The notes under the pieces are model-generated. The model worked only from the letters and a program-made list of their open reading frames with translations. It did not search any database and was not told the origin of the DNA. DNA of 34,629 bases. It comes from Elusimicrobiota bacterium. Lineage in GTDB: Bacteria > Elusimicrobiota > Elusimicrobia > Elusimicrobiales > UBA9959. The stretch lies in the NCBI GenBank assembly GCA_012517235.1, contig JAAYVI010000136.1, positions 1 to 34,629 on the forward strand, written 5' to 3'. The translations under genes were made by a program, and so were the position numbers. Of the stretch, positions 8,601-15,253 are shown piece after piece. The first letter of the stretch is position 1. Each line of letters opens with the position of its first letter.

Positions 8601-10357
8601 AGAAAATCTTTCTCTTTTCGGGAGGAATTTCTTAATTCTTCTATTTGCAAATACAATTCTTTTTCCCTTGCCTCAAACTCCGCGGCTAAAGCTTCTCTGG
8701 CTTTTTGTCTTTCCGCCAAAAATTCTTTCTCGCTTTTCTCCACCAAGGAACGCAATTCTTCTATTCTCGCCGAATCGGCTTCTATTCTTGCCAGATAAGC
8801 GCAAGCCAAAGATGCTTTTTCTTCTTCGCTTTCCGCCGCAGCCGCCGCGAGATTTTCTCTTAAGCTATTTTTCCATTCTTGGGCGTCTTTTTCGGCTTGA
8901 GCCAAATATTTGGCCGAAATTTCGTTTTTCTCTCTTAAAAAATTTTCCGACATCTCGTTTATTTTTGTTTCATACTCTTTTTTTAAATCCGAAATTTTAG
9001 AAATTAAAGAATCTTTTTCGCTTTCCAAATACGAAATTTTCTCTCCTAAAGATTTTTTTACCGAAGATATCAAAGAATCTTTTTGAGAAATTATTTTTTC
9101 CGCTTTTATTTCAAATTCTTTTTCTTTATTAATAATTTCCTCTTTGAGATTTTTTATTTCCGAATATGCTTGGGACAGTTTTTCTTCAAAATCTTTTTTT
9201 AAAGATACTTCTCTTTCTTCCGCCTGTCTTTCGCTTTCTTTTCTCATTTCTTCTAACTGTCTGTCTTTTTCCGCGGAAAGTTCCATATATTTTACTTTAA
9301 GATTTTCCCTTTCTTTGGAAAATGAGATTTCCAAATCTATAAGAGCTTTTCTCAAATTATCGTTTTCGACCGCAAATTTTTTCCTTTCTTCCTCAAACGC
9401 CGATCTGTCTTTGGCATATTTTTCTTCGGTTTCTTTTATTTTTGAAAACATTTCATCGTCGAATCTCTTTTTAATTTCCAAAACCTTATCTTCCAAAACC
9501 TTTATTTGTTCTTGAGCTTGCCAGTATTTTTCGGCCATTTCTTTGGCGCCGCTTTCAAGCCTGCTTCTTTCTTTATCCCATGCTATATGCAAGGTCTTTA
9601 TTTCCTGTTTTCTCTCTTCCTGCAAAGCGTTCATCTTGGCGTCGAAAAAAGCCCTCAATTGTTCTTTATACTTTTCAAAAGATTGAGCGGCTTCTTCTTT
9701 TTTGGCCAAATACTCGCTTTCCAAAGCCGATTCTTTGGATTTAAGCCAATCTTCTTTTTCCCTCAAACCGTTTTCCGCCAGAGACGCTCTTTCCAAAAGC
9801 TCTTTTTCTCTTTTCGAATAGGATTCCTGCAAAGAAGACATTCTTTCGTCAAAAGATTTTTGAAGTTCGAAATTTAAAGAATCGTACTTTTTTTGGGCTT
9901 CGGCAAGCTTTGCGGAATATTGGCTTTCGGTTTCCAAAAGTCTTTTATTCCAATTTTCTATCATGTTCTTTTGAGATTTATCCAATTCTTCAAATTTTCT
10001 CTGATAATCGTTTTCAAGTTCTCTTCTTAAAATATCTATTCTGGCTTCTTTTTCGACAAGCTGACTTATATTTAGTTTCCCTTCAGAAAGAAGCTGCATG
10101 GTAGCTTCCAGTTTTTTGTAAAATTCTTCCTTATCTTCTACGGTTTTTATTCTGGCGGAGAAAGAGTCCCTTATGCTTTCGAGCTTTGCGGACAGTTCTT
10201 TATTTGCGTTTTCGGCGATATCCAAATTTTTCTTAAGATCCAAGCTTTCTTTTTCCATTCCGGCTATTTTTTCCAAAGCCCAGCGCAAAGTCATCTTAGC
10301 CGTATCCAAACTCGAAACTTCGCTTATGAGGTTTTCTATTTCGTTTTTATCGTTCAT
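5669..10357 (-). CDS. Giant coiled-coil protein, 1562 aa, function unknown
   Basis: One uninterrupted frame of 1562 codons. After a short distinctive N-terminus (SSLDTAKMTLRWALEKI near residues 14-30) the chain is nearly all Glu/Lys/Ser/Ala-rich with heptad-like hydrophobic spacing to the end. There is no signal peptide, membrane helix, Walker motif or proline-rich break, so it is not SMC or Rad50. If fully helical at 1.5 angstroms per residue the rod would be roughly 0.2 micrometres long. The start at 10357 is supported by a GGAG ribosome binding site about 8 bases upstream and a TATAAT box at 10401-10406. It heads the operon that continues into the wza/wzc/wzx genes. A cytoskeletal or scaffolding role is possible but unproven. 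Confidence 0.85.
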   Translation of the reverse strand: MNDKNEIENLISEVSSLDTAKMTLRWALEKIAGMEKESLDLKKNLDIAENANKELSAKLESIRDSFSARIKTVEDKEEFYKKLEATMQLLSEGKLNISQLVEKEARIDILRRELENDYQRKFEELDKSQKNMIENWNKRLLETESQYSAKLAEAQKKYDSLNFELQKSFDERMSSLQESYSKREKELLERASLAENGLREKEDWLKSKESALESEYLAKKEEAAQSFEKYKEQLRAFFDAKMNALQEERKQEIKTLHIAWDKERSRLESGAKEMAEKYWQAQEQIKVLEDKVLEIKKRFDDEMFSKIKETEEKYAKDRSAFEEERKKFAVENDNLRKALIDLEISFSKERENLKVKYMELSAEKDRQLEEMRKESERQAEEREVSLKKDFEEKLSQAYSEIKNLKEEIINKEKEFEIKAEKIISQKDSLISSVKKSLGEKISYLESEKDSLISKISDLKKEYETKINEMSENFLREKNEISAKYLAQAEKDAQEWKNSLRENLAAAAAESEEEKASLACAYLARIEADSARIEELRSLVEKSEKEFLAERQKAREALAAEFEAREKELYLQIEELRNSSRKEKDFLLSVLSGKDEEIKKLSDEIISKEAQYAKNLQEARAQFSTESAMIAKKRDEEIAELKKIISEKESEKSKEISAIIGKFEKETQDLRKNYEERLSLQISQSEEFYGEKLRESAEKIKALENMLIQKESELINLAEEMKNKNASDLAAREARFEEERKAWENAAQSLKDRIEAEKAKKDFAVKEALSKAEKEKISLEKEIEDLKVKINEEKIRGENAVCAVTEAYRKRSEEIIKSYEEKISSYSSSLEKALREKENLRKELTGEWEKSINSLKQDYEAKLSAAQEEMKSLSEKRNLDKEKIASEYEEKISSIKSSFSAQKEEMSSYYEKELASLNKAIADKTSNFEKEKAQLIADFEKKIDSLRREMAYKEESFSQVLNEVQKQSAQREASLRSELSESYSQKLQAVSSEFENRKKEFEKEKTLISESFIRDLEQIKKEKENQKSAYCVQIESYEKEIEKIREEMLEKEKKFDDILKKSLEKQKAEYENKIESMKVENQERISEIKMQYDQESQRTLERHKEVYEKERSNWISEKNHLERIADAAEAEYAQSQEKLAAALEENKALAGKLADLEVETRRKLAQQKAQMEAESLERIEKQVKAETQSLEAKISAYEQEISQLIRVLDSKDEQIKSLSQEISQIKRDEEEKIESFKASFSSQQAKIYSEKAAKIKNQADEEKNLAIKALKEEYEKIISSIKEENAMLKEKFSQAYAQASQSSKAQAELIAQLAEKEKEFVKEKADLTASFAREFNLKMEEAVSSATKILQEKLDIAQKEIMDINERSVMEIERLENRILEEKDKMAKEVEAKESALKEAESKMEKLKEEITLYRDNYSRLLSEQLAAQEKKFSEMLSKYRSEYFEAENKFASETKTLKELYNKRIEELRSALEEAEKALAAKDSALAAKQSYFSELERKIEEKSFALNNERLEIKKNYEEKEADLERKKLEMEKEYSKKYSELEKLRLELTRAISEYKNKAR

Positions 10358-10400
10358 AATTTTCTCCGCTTAACAAAACTCTTTCGCCTTTTATATTTTT

Positions 10401-10406
10401 ATTATA
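10401..10406 (-). promoter_or_regulatory. -10 box (TATAAT) for the coiled-coil/polysaccharide operon
   Basis: Read on the minus strand this is a perfect TATAAT, 44 bases before the ATG at 10357. No convincing -35 hexamer is seen at 16-18 bases. It is the only obvious promoter element for the operon that runs out of the window at position 1. Confidence 0.45.
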
Positions 10407-10467
10407 CAAGAGAGCGGGTTTTATTTATGTTACATTTTTGTAAAATTTATATTTAGAAGGAAAGACT

Positions 10468-10881
10468 ATGAGAAAAAAGATATTAGTCTCAATACTGCTT
10501 TTTTCCTTTTTATTTTTCTTTAAAAAAAGCGAAATATTATCTTTGCTAATTTCAATACCTTTGGAAGTATCGGTATCCTTCCCCTCCGGAGAATATTTTT
10601 CACCCAACAATGTTTTGTTAATAGCGGTTAAAAACGATAAAGGAGTTCCGATAGGGCTAAAAAGAATCATAAATCCGGTATATCCTCTTGAAACAAAAAT
10701 CTCGCGACAAGACATATTTATGCCCGGATTGGTTTCTTCCAAACTCGAAATATACGCCGAGATGAATAAAAGCGGAGAAATAGGTTCCAAAGAAAAAGGC
10801 GGCTTTTATTCTTCTAAAACTTTTAAAACTTTTATAATTTCTTCTTCGATAGGTATAAATCTTGATTCAAAAAAACAATAA
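10468..10881 (+). CDS. Membrane-anchored protein resembling the CcmI/CycH C-terminal domain
   Basis: 137 residues. An N-terminal hydrophobic helix (about 5-30) acts as signal or anchor, followed by a small domain. The order LLIAVKNDKG.PIGLKRI (50-67), YPLETKIS (72-79), MPGL (85-88) and AEMNKSG (97-103) matches my recollection of the Ig-like C-terminal domain of the cytochrome c maturation factor CcmI/CycH (there: ...PLAVKRI...PLTVTL.D...MMPG..LS...V.ARISKSG). In CcmI this domain works in the periplasm in apocytochrome handling. Here it stands alone, without TPRs and without other ccm genes nearby. The start is supported by AGAAGGA seven bases before the ATG. It is divergent from the coiled-coil operon. 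Family call is moderate; a role in haem delivery is not shown. Confidence 0.6.
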   Translation: MRKKILVSILLFSFLFFFKKSEILSLLISIPLEVSVSFPSGEYFSPNNVLLIAVKNDKGVPIGLKRIINPVYPLETKISRQDIFMPGLVSSKLEIYAEMNKSGEIGSKEKGGFYSSKTFKTFIISSSIGINLDSKKQ

Positions 10882-10894
10882 GGACTTAAGTCCT
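10881..10894. repeat. Perfect 14-bp palindrome AGGACTTAAGTCCT
   Basis: A self-complementary 14-mer that begins on the last base of the preceding stop codon and lies about 47 bases before a TATAAT box. It could be a dimeric regulator site or part of a dispersed intergenic repeat; a related AGGTCTTAGGA follows at 10905-10915. It is not a terminator: there is no loop and no U-tract. Confidence 0.35.
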
Positions 10895-10940
10895 ATGAAA
10901 AAAAAGGTCTTAGGAAACTTAAAATTTAGCCGCAATCTGC

Positions 10941-10946
10941 TATAAT
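10941..10946 (+). promoter_or_regulatory. -10 box (TATAAT) for the small gene at 10958
   Basis: A perfect TATAAT on the plus strand, 11 bases before ATG 10958 and 23 bases before ATG 10970. The -35 region is weak (CTTAAA at 17 bases). Confidence 0.45.
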
Positions 10947-10957
10947 TTAATCGTAGG

Positions 10958-11170
10958 ATGGGGGGCGGTATGACATGGAAAGAAATAAACAAAAAATACG
11001 AAAAAGAAGGCGGATTGTCTTCTTTCAAAAAGGAAGAAGATTCTAAGCTCGGAAAAAATTGGAAAAGTCTTATGGATTCAACCGATAAGCTTCTTTGGCT
11101 TTTTATGATTTCAAACGAAGCTCACAAAAGAATACCGGTCAATTCGGGCACGGAAAACGAAGATAATTAA
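10958..11170 (+). CDS. Small hypothetical protein, 70 (or 66) aa
   Basis: Not recognised. The product is hydrophilic and mostly helical: TWKEINKKYEKEGG near the start, KLGKNWKSLMDSTDKLLWLF in the middle and an acidic tail. There is no signal peptide. Two starts compete. ATG 10958 lies 11 bases after a TATAAT box and would give a nearly leaderless message. ATG 10970 follows a purine-rich GGGGGGCGGT stretch that could act as ribosome binding site and would give MTWKEINKKYEK. The second is slightly more natural at protein level. It converges on the small membrane protein gene at 11190. Coding status is plausible but rests on frame, promoter and composition only. Confidence 0.5.
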   Translation: MGGGMTWKEINKKYEKEGGLSSFKKEEDSKLGKNWKSLMDSTDKLLWLFMISNEAHKRIPVNSGTENEDN

Positions 11171-11189
11171 AAGAGAATATCGCGGGTCG

Positions 11190-11405
11190 TCAAATAATTC
11201 GGATCAAGCCCATATATATCAAAAGCAATCCGAAAAGCCAAAAAAATAAGGCGGCTTTTTCTCTTATAAGAGCGGTATAGGAATCGTTTAGAAAGTTTTC
11301 CTTAATAATTTTGTTGATTCTATAAATTACGGATATTTTATAGAGATAGCAATACCCCAAAAAGCAGAAAAAAAAGCCCAAAACAAGTTTGAAATAAGGA
11401 TTCAT
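11190..11405 (-). CDS. Small two-helix membrane protein, 71 aa
   Basis: Hydrophobic helices lie near residues 5-26 and 50-70, with a basic/polar connecting section (YRINKIIKENFLNDSY). No family recognised. The ATG at 11405 overlaps the pth stop in a 4-base ATGA-type junction, which argues that it is translated and co-transcribed with pth. Both termini would face the same side of the membrane. Nothing indicates a role. Confidence 0.55.
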   Translation of the reverse strand: MNPYFKLVLGFFFCFLGYCYLYKISVIYRINKIIKENFLNDSYTALIREKAALFFWLFGLLLIYMGLIRII

Positions 11406-11971
11406 CGATTATATCCGTTCATCGCTCTTTCTATCCCTAATTCGGCTATCGCTTGACAGGCAGAAGCGGCTTTATTTAAAATTTCGCCCAATTTTTTTTC
11501 TTCGTTAAAAGAAAATCCGGATAAAACAAAGTCTTTTAGATTTATTTTTTCCGGAAGAGGACCTATTCCTATTTTGATTCTCTTAATTTTATCGGTAGAA
11601 AAATTTTCAATTACCGATTTCATTCCGTTATGACCGCCGGCGGACCCCGAGCTTCTAATTCTTATTTTTCCAAAATCCATGGAAACGTCGTCGAAAATAA
11701 CCGTAATATCTTGCGCGCTTAAAGAATGAAAAGAAGCAAATTTTTTTAAAGGTTCTCCGGAATTATTCATATATGTCAAAGGCTTAAGAATAAATATTTT
11801 TTTATCTTTATATTCTCCGCAAGAAAAAGCTATTTCTTTTTTCCAAATCGAAAAAGCGGGAAAAGACATTTTTTCGGCCAGCATATCGGCCGCCAAAAAA
11901 CCGGCATTATGCCTGGTATTTCGATATTCCTTTCCCGGATTTCCAAGACCCGCAAAAGCCAATGCGCTCAT
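11402..11971 (-). CDS. pth: Peptidyl-tRNA hydrolase
   Basis: 189 residues from ATG 11971; a 60-base longer frame exists but the family begins with the AFAGLGNPG strand, so this start is preferred. Seen: GLGNPGKEYRNTRHNAGF (residues 8-25) with Asn11 and catalytic His21, the VIFDD stretch with the catalytic-dyad Asp, and SAGGHNGMKSV. It releases peptides from prematurely dissociated peptidyl-tRNA, recycling tRNA. Its partner rplY lies upstream, the common bacterial pairing. Between them sits a strong terminator, and pth appears to have its own promoter overlapping that terminator. No ribosome binding site precedes this ATG. Confidence 0.93.
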   Translation of the reverse strand: MSALAFAGLGNPGKEYRNTRHNAGFLAADMLAEKMSFPAFSIWKKEIAFSCGEYKDKKIFILKPLTYMNNSGEPLKKFASFHSLSAQDITVIFDDVSMDFGKIRIRSSGSAGGHNGMKSVIENFSTDKIKRIKIGIGPLPEKINLKDFVLSGFSFNEEKKLGEILNKAASACQAIAELGIERAMNGYNR

Positions 11972-11980
11972 ATAATAGAT

Positions 11981-12009
11981 AAGATACAAAAAAATACGGG
12001 GCCGAACAA
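11981..12009 (-). promoter_or_regulatory. Putative pth promoter overlapping the rplY terminator
   Basis: On the minus strand TTGTTC (12009-12004), a 17-base spacer, then TATCTT (11986-11981). The -35 lies in the loop and second arm of the rplY terminator. The -10 ends nine bases before the pth ATG, so the transcript would be almost leaderless. Confidence 0.4.
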
Positions 12010-12026
12010 ATAAATTCGGCCCCGTA
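11988..12026 (-). terminator. Rho-independent terminator after rplY
   Basis: A perfect 12-bp stem, TACGGGGCCGAA (11995-12006) with TTCGGCCCCGTA (12015-12026), and an 8-base loop. On the minus strand it is followed by seven T residues (11994-11988). It lies 12 bases beyond the rplY stop codon. Confidence 0.9.
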
Positions 12027-12038
12027 AGCAATAAGTAT

Positions 12039-12737
12039 TTATTTTTTGGGTTCGGGTTTCTTTTCCGCGGGCTTAGCGGCTTCTTTACCCGCTTCGGCAG
12101 CGCCTTCTTCTTCTTTCTTGCCTTTGGCTATAACCTCGGGCTCTTGAGCGCCTTCGGCTACGGCCGCGGCTTTTTCTACGACTTCTTCTTTGGCCGTTAT
12201 GACGCTGGCGACTATTCTTTCGGCGTCTTCTTTTATTTCTATTTTATCTTGTTTAAGATCTTTCACCCTGACAGAATCGCCTATTTTTAAGGCCGATACG
12301 TCCACGGTTATTTCATGAGGAATATCTGCGGGCAAGCATTTAACGGTAAGTTCTCTCATATCGTGTTCGATTATTCCGCCCTGCGTCTTAACTCCGTAAG
12401 CTTCGCCTACGAATTTAAGAGGAACCTTAACTTCGATCTTTTCCTTCATTGATATTCTGTAGAAATCGACATGTATTATTTTTCCGCTAACCACATGTCT
12501 TTGTATTTCTTTGACTATTACGCTGTCTTCCGCCTTGTCGTATTTTAGCTTTATTATTGCGTTATGGCCTTTTTTCATTATGGCGATAAATTCTTTTTCG
12601 TTTACCGTTAAAGATTGCGAGTTTTTTTCCGAGCCGTAAACTACGGCCGGAATTTGTCCTTGATTTCTAATCGCGCTTAACTTGCCTTTGACTCCGGCGT
12701 TTTCTCTTGTTAAAGCGTTTAACGAAAGTTGTTCCAT
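12039..12737 (-). CDS. rplY: 50S ribosomal protein L25/general stress protein Ctc
   Basis: 232 residues of the long L25 (TL5/CTC) type. The N-terminal 5S rRNA-binding domain (about 1-95) shows GKLSAIRNQGQIPAVVYG and HVDFYRI. A second beta domain (about 95-185) shows VPLKFVGEAYGVKTQGG and DIPHEITVDVSAL. The tail from about residue 190 is Ala/Glu/Lys/Pro-rich and low complexity. It binds 5S rRNA in the large subunit. A GGAGGA site precedes the ATG. It lies 44 bases after prs, the classic prs-rplY-pth order. Confidence 0.93.
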   Translation of the reverse strand: MEQLSLNALTRENAGVKGKLSAIRNQGQIPAVVYGSEKNSQSLTVNEKEFIAIMKKGHNAIIKLKYDKAEDSVIVKEIQRHVVSGKIIHVDFYRISMKEKIEVKVPLKFVGEAYGVKTQGGIIEHDMRELTVKCLPADIPHEITVDVSALKIGDSVRVKDLKQDKIEIKEDAERIVASVITAKEEVVEKAAAVAEGAQEPEVIAKGKKEEEGAAEAGKEAAKPAEKKPEPKK

Positions 12738-12781
12738 ACTTCCTCCGAAATTAAATTAAAGAAAACCTAATAGAAGCCGCT

Positions 12782-13732
12782 CTAATTAAAAAGCTCGCTT
12801 ATCGATTCTCTCAAATGGTTTCTTCTTATGGCCTCGGCCAAAATGCCAGAAACCGATACAACTCTTATTTTAGCACTTTTTGAGGCGTCAATTCCAATGG
12901 TATCGGTAAGAATAAGTTCTTCTATGGGAGATTTTTCTATTTTTTCCAAAGCGTCCGCCGATAAAACTCCGTGAGTGCAGCAAGCTATTATTTTTGCCGC
13001 TCCTCTCTCTTTTATCGTCTTTGCCACTTCCGTAAGAGTTCCGGCGGTGTCCACCAGATCGTCGAAAATAAGACAATTCATTTTGTCCACGGATCCTATT
13101 ACGTTAAAAACCTCGGCATGATTTGGCTTAGGCCTTCTTTTGTCTATTATAACCAATCCCAAATCGAGACGCTTTGCAAAAGATCTCGATCTCTCCACGC
13201 TGCCTACGTCGGGAGAAACTACCACCGCATTTTCTAAGTTCATTTCTTTTATATGGTCGAGTATGACAGGCCTTGCGTAAAGATGGTCCAAAGGTATGTC
13301 GAAAAAACCCTGAATTTGAGGGGCATGAAGATCTATGGTTATTACTCTATCGGCTCCCGCTTCGGTTATTAAGTTGGCCACAAGTTTGGCGGTTATGGCC
13401 ACTCTGGGAGCCGGTTTTCTATCGGCTCTGGCATAACCGTAATATGGAATTACGGCCGTAATTCTTCCCGCCGAAGCCCGCCTGAGAGCGTCCATCATTA
13501 TCAAAAGTTCCATTAAATTTTCGTTTACCGGCTTGCATGTCGACTGAATTATATAACAATCCTCTCCCCTTACGTTTTCAAGAATATGTGCGTCTATTTC
13601 TCCGTCGGCAAATCTCGAAACTCTCGAACTGCTCAAAGGTATGCCCAAATGCCGGCATATTCTGGCGGCCAATTCCGGATTGGAATTTCCGCAAAAAACT
13701 TTCATAGAACCGCTTTTCCAATATTCTTTCAT
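12782..13732 (-). CDS. prs: Ribose-phosphate pyrophosphokinase (PRPP synthetase)
   Basis: 316 residues, full family length. Seen: FCGNSNPELAARICRHLG near the start, RFADGE, TVITIDLHAPQIQGFFD-type metal/ATP site (here ITIDLHAPQIQGFF), the flexible-loop KRRPKPN and the PRPP-binding DDLVDTAGTLTE motif. It makes PRPP from ribose-5-phosphate and ATP for nucleotide, His/Trp and NAD synthesis. Its ATG overlaps the glmU stop by four bases, with an AGAGGTC site inside glmU. The frame begins MKEYWKSGSMKVFCGN; an internal ATG at MKVFCGN is an alternative start nearer the usual N-terminus. Confidence 0.96.
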   Translation of the reverse strand: MKEYWKSGSMKVFCGNSNPELAARICRHLGIPLSSSRVSRFADGEIDAHILENVRGEDCYIIQSTCKPVNENLMELLIMMDALRRASAGRITAVIPYYGYARADRKPAPRVAITAKLVANLITEAGADRVITIDLHAPQIQGFFDIPLDHLYARPVILDHIKEMNLENAVVVSPDVGSVERSRSFAKRLDLGLVIIDKRRPKPNHAEVFNVIGSVDKMNCLIFDDLVDTAGTLTEVAKTIKERGAAKIIACCTHGVLSADALEKIEKSPIEELILTDTIGIDASKSAKIRVVSVSGILAEAIRRNHLRESISELFN

Positions 13733-15117
13733 TTTGACCTCTTGTTTTTTATTATCTGTCTGGAGCGCGCTATGGCCAAAGTCTCTGGCGGGACGTCTTC
13801 GGTTATGGTTGATCCGGCGGCTATCAAAGCGCCTTTTCCCACTTTAACCGGCGCTACTAAATTGGTATTGGAACCTATAAAAGCCAAATCTTCTATTACG
13901 GTTTTATTTTTATTGATTCCGTCATAATTACAAGTTATGGTTCCGGCTCCCACATTGACTTTTTCTCCCATAACAGTATCTCCGACATAGCTTAAATGCG
14001 GCACTTTTGAACCGCGGCCGATTTTGGATTTTTTAACTTCGGAAAAATTTCCGACCTTTGCTTTTTCGCAAAGATATGTTTGCGGTCTTAAATGAGAAAA
14101 AGGCCCTATGGAAACCGAGTTTTCCGCGCGGCTTGAATAAAGGCATGAAAATGGCTTTATATCGCAGCCGTCCGATATTACGCAATCTTCAATTACGCAA
14201 TAAGGCCCAATCGAACAATTTTTTCCTATTTTCACTTCCCCTCTTATAAAAACTCCCGGATATATAACCGTATCCGATCCTATGACCGACATAGGAGAAA
14301 TATAAACTGAATCCGGATCTATTATATTGACCCCTTTTTCGTATAACTCTTCTATTTTTCTGCGGCATGAATCCACATAAAGATCCGAAAGCTCTTTTTT
14401 TGAATTAACTCCCGTTATTTCCAATTCGTCCTTTATCTTATAAAGAGATATCCTGCCTCCGTTATTCTTTATTATTTCGGCGCAATCGGTAAGATAATAT
14501 TCCTTTTTAGGTCCTTGAGGCTTTAAAGCCGAAAGAGCTTTTTTTAAAGCCGAAGAGGAAAAAATATAAACGCCGGAATTTATCTCATTTATCTTTAATT
14601 CCTCGTCGGAAGCGTCGGAAGCTTCCTTTATGGCTTGAAAACTTCCGTCTTCGTTTCTTATTATTCTTCCGTAGCTTTTGACTTCTTTGACTTCGCAGCT
14701 CAAAACGCAGCAATCGCTTTTTTCTTTATTAAACTTATCCGCAAGTTTTTTTAAAGTGGAAGTTTTTAGAAGAGGAACGTCGCCCGACATTATTAAGACG
14801 GGACCGTCGTATTTTTGAGATTGGAAAGCTTCGTATACGGCTCTTCCGCTTCCCTTGAGAAGCTTCTGAAATACAAATGACGGACGAAATTTAATATTAT
14901 TTTTTTCCAGCCAGGAAATTATTTCCGATTTAACCGTTTCGCCTTTATGTCCTACCACCACGGTTATATCGCGCGGGGAAAGAGCCAAAGCCGACTTCAA
15001 AGATAGAATTATCATCGGCAAATTATCGAATTTATGAAGGACTTTGGGGAGTTCGGACTTCATTCTGGTGCCGAGTCCGGCGGCCAAAATTATAACTGAC
15101 ATTTTTTGCTTCGGCAT
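13729..15117 (-). CDS. glmU: Bifunctional UDP-GlcNAc pyrophosphorylase / GlcN-1-P acetyltransferase
   Basis: 462 residues. The N-terminal nucleotidyltransferase (about 1-230) has IILAAGLGTRMKS and PKVLHKF, and GDVPLL near residue 110. The C-terminal left-handed beta-helix acyltransferase (about 255-455) shows hexapeptide repeats, with SHLRPQTYL, VGNFSEVKKS and GAGTITCNYDGINK. It makes UDP-GlcNAc, the product of the GlmS-GlmM-GlmU route; glmS and glmM lie about 7-11 kb upstream on the same strand. ATG 15117 has no ribosome binding site but a TAGAAT box six bases before it; ATG 15102 (MSVIILAAG) is the alternative and matches the usual N-terminus. Confidence 0.95.
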   Translation of the reverse strand: MPKQKMSVIILAAGLGTRMKSELPKVLHKFDNLPMIILSLKSALALSPRDITVVVGHKGETVKSEIISWLEKNNIKFRPSFVFQKLLKGSGRAVYEAFQSQKYDGPVLIMSGDVPLLKTSTLKKLADKFNKEKSDCCVLSCEVKEVKSYGRIIRNEDGSFQAIKEASDASDEELKINEINSGVYIFSSSALKKALSALKPQGPKKEYYLTDCAEIIKNNGGRISLYKIKDELEITGVNSKKELSDLYVDSCRRKIEELYEKGVNIIDPDSVYISPMSVIGSDTVIYPGVFIRGEVKIGKNCSIGPYCVIEDCVISDGCDIKPFSCLYSSRAENSVSIGPFSHLRPQTYLCEKAKVGNFSEVKKSKIGRGSKVPHLSYVGDTVMGEKVNVGAGTITCNYDGINKNKTVIEDLAFIGSNTNLVAPVKVGKGALIAAGSTITEDVPPETLAIARSRQIIKNKRSK

Positions 15118-15123
15118 ATTTAA

Positions 15124-15129
15124 ATTCTA
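15124..15129 (-). promoter_or_regulatory. -10-like box (TAGAAT) just before glmU
   Basis: On the minus strand TAGAAT ends six bases before ATG 15117, with only a weak TTTTTA at a 17-base spacing. If used, transcription would begin at or next to the A of that ATG (leaderless), or give about a 15-base leader for ATG 15102. Confidence 0.35.
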
Positions 15130-15175
15130 CAAAATTTGGCCGAGCATAAAAAACCGGAAAACTTCCCCCCCCTTT

Positions 15176-15246
15176 CTCCCGGGCATGGATTCGAACCATG
15201 AACAACGCCTCCAAAGGGCGCTGTGTTACCGTTACACCACCCGGGA
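15176..15246 (-). tRNA. tRNA-Gln (anticodon UUG)
   Basis: A 71-base cloverleaf. The acceptor stem is TCCCGGG/CCCGGGA with discriminator G. The D arm is GTGT..ACAC. The anticodon arm GCGCC-CTTTGGA-GGCGT places TTG at positions 34-36 and reads CAA codons. The T arm is CATGG-TTCGAAT-CCATG. No CCA is encoded (AAA follows). The gene begins seven bases after the spoVG stop and lies before glmU, so it is probably processed from a spoVG transcript. An eight-G run follows on the same strand. Confidence 0.95.
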
Positions 15247-15253
15247 ATAAATT

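Noticed and set aside
5893-10104. Many plus-strand open frames of 60-153 codons opposite the giant coiled-coil gene
   Set aside because: They are Phe/Leu/Arg/Pro-rich low-complexity shadows of Glu/Lys codons on the other strand, with no domains and no convincing ribosome binding sites.
10425-10790. A minus-strand 121-codon frame opposite the CcmI-like gene
   Set aside because: The plus-strand frame has a ribosome binding site, a signal/anchor helix and a domain match; the antisense frame has none.
11972-12031. 20-codon longer Pth start
   Set aside because: It runs through the rplY terminator and adds residues before the conserved N-terminal strand.
15160-15175. Terminator after tRNA-Gln (GGAAGTTTTCC followed by T residues)
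   Set aside because: Only four base pairs with a three-base loop; the eight-G run before it does not extend the stem.
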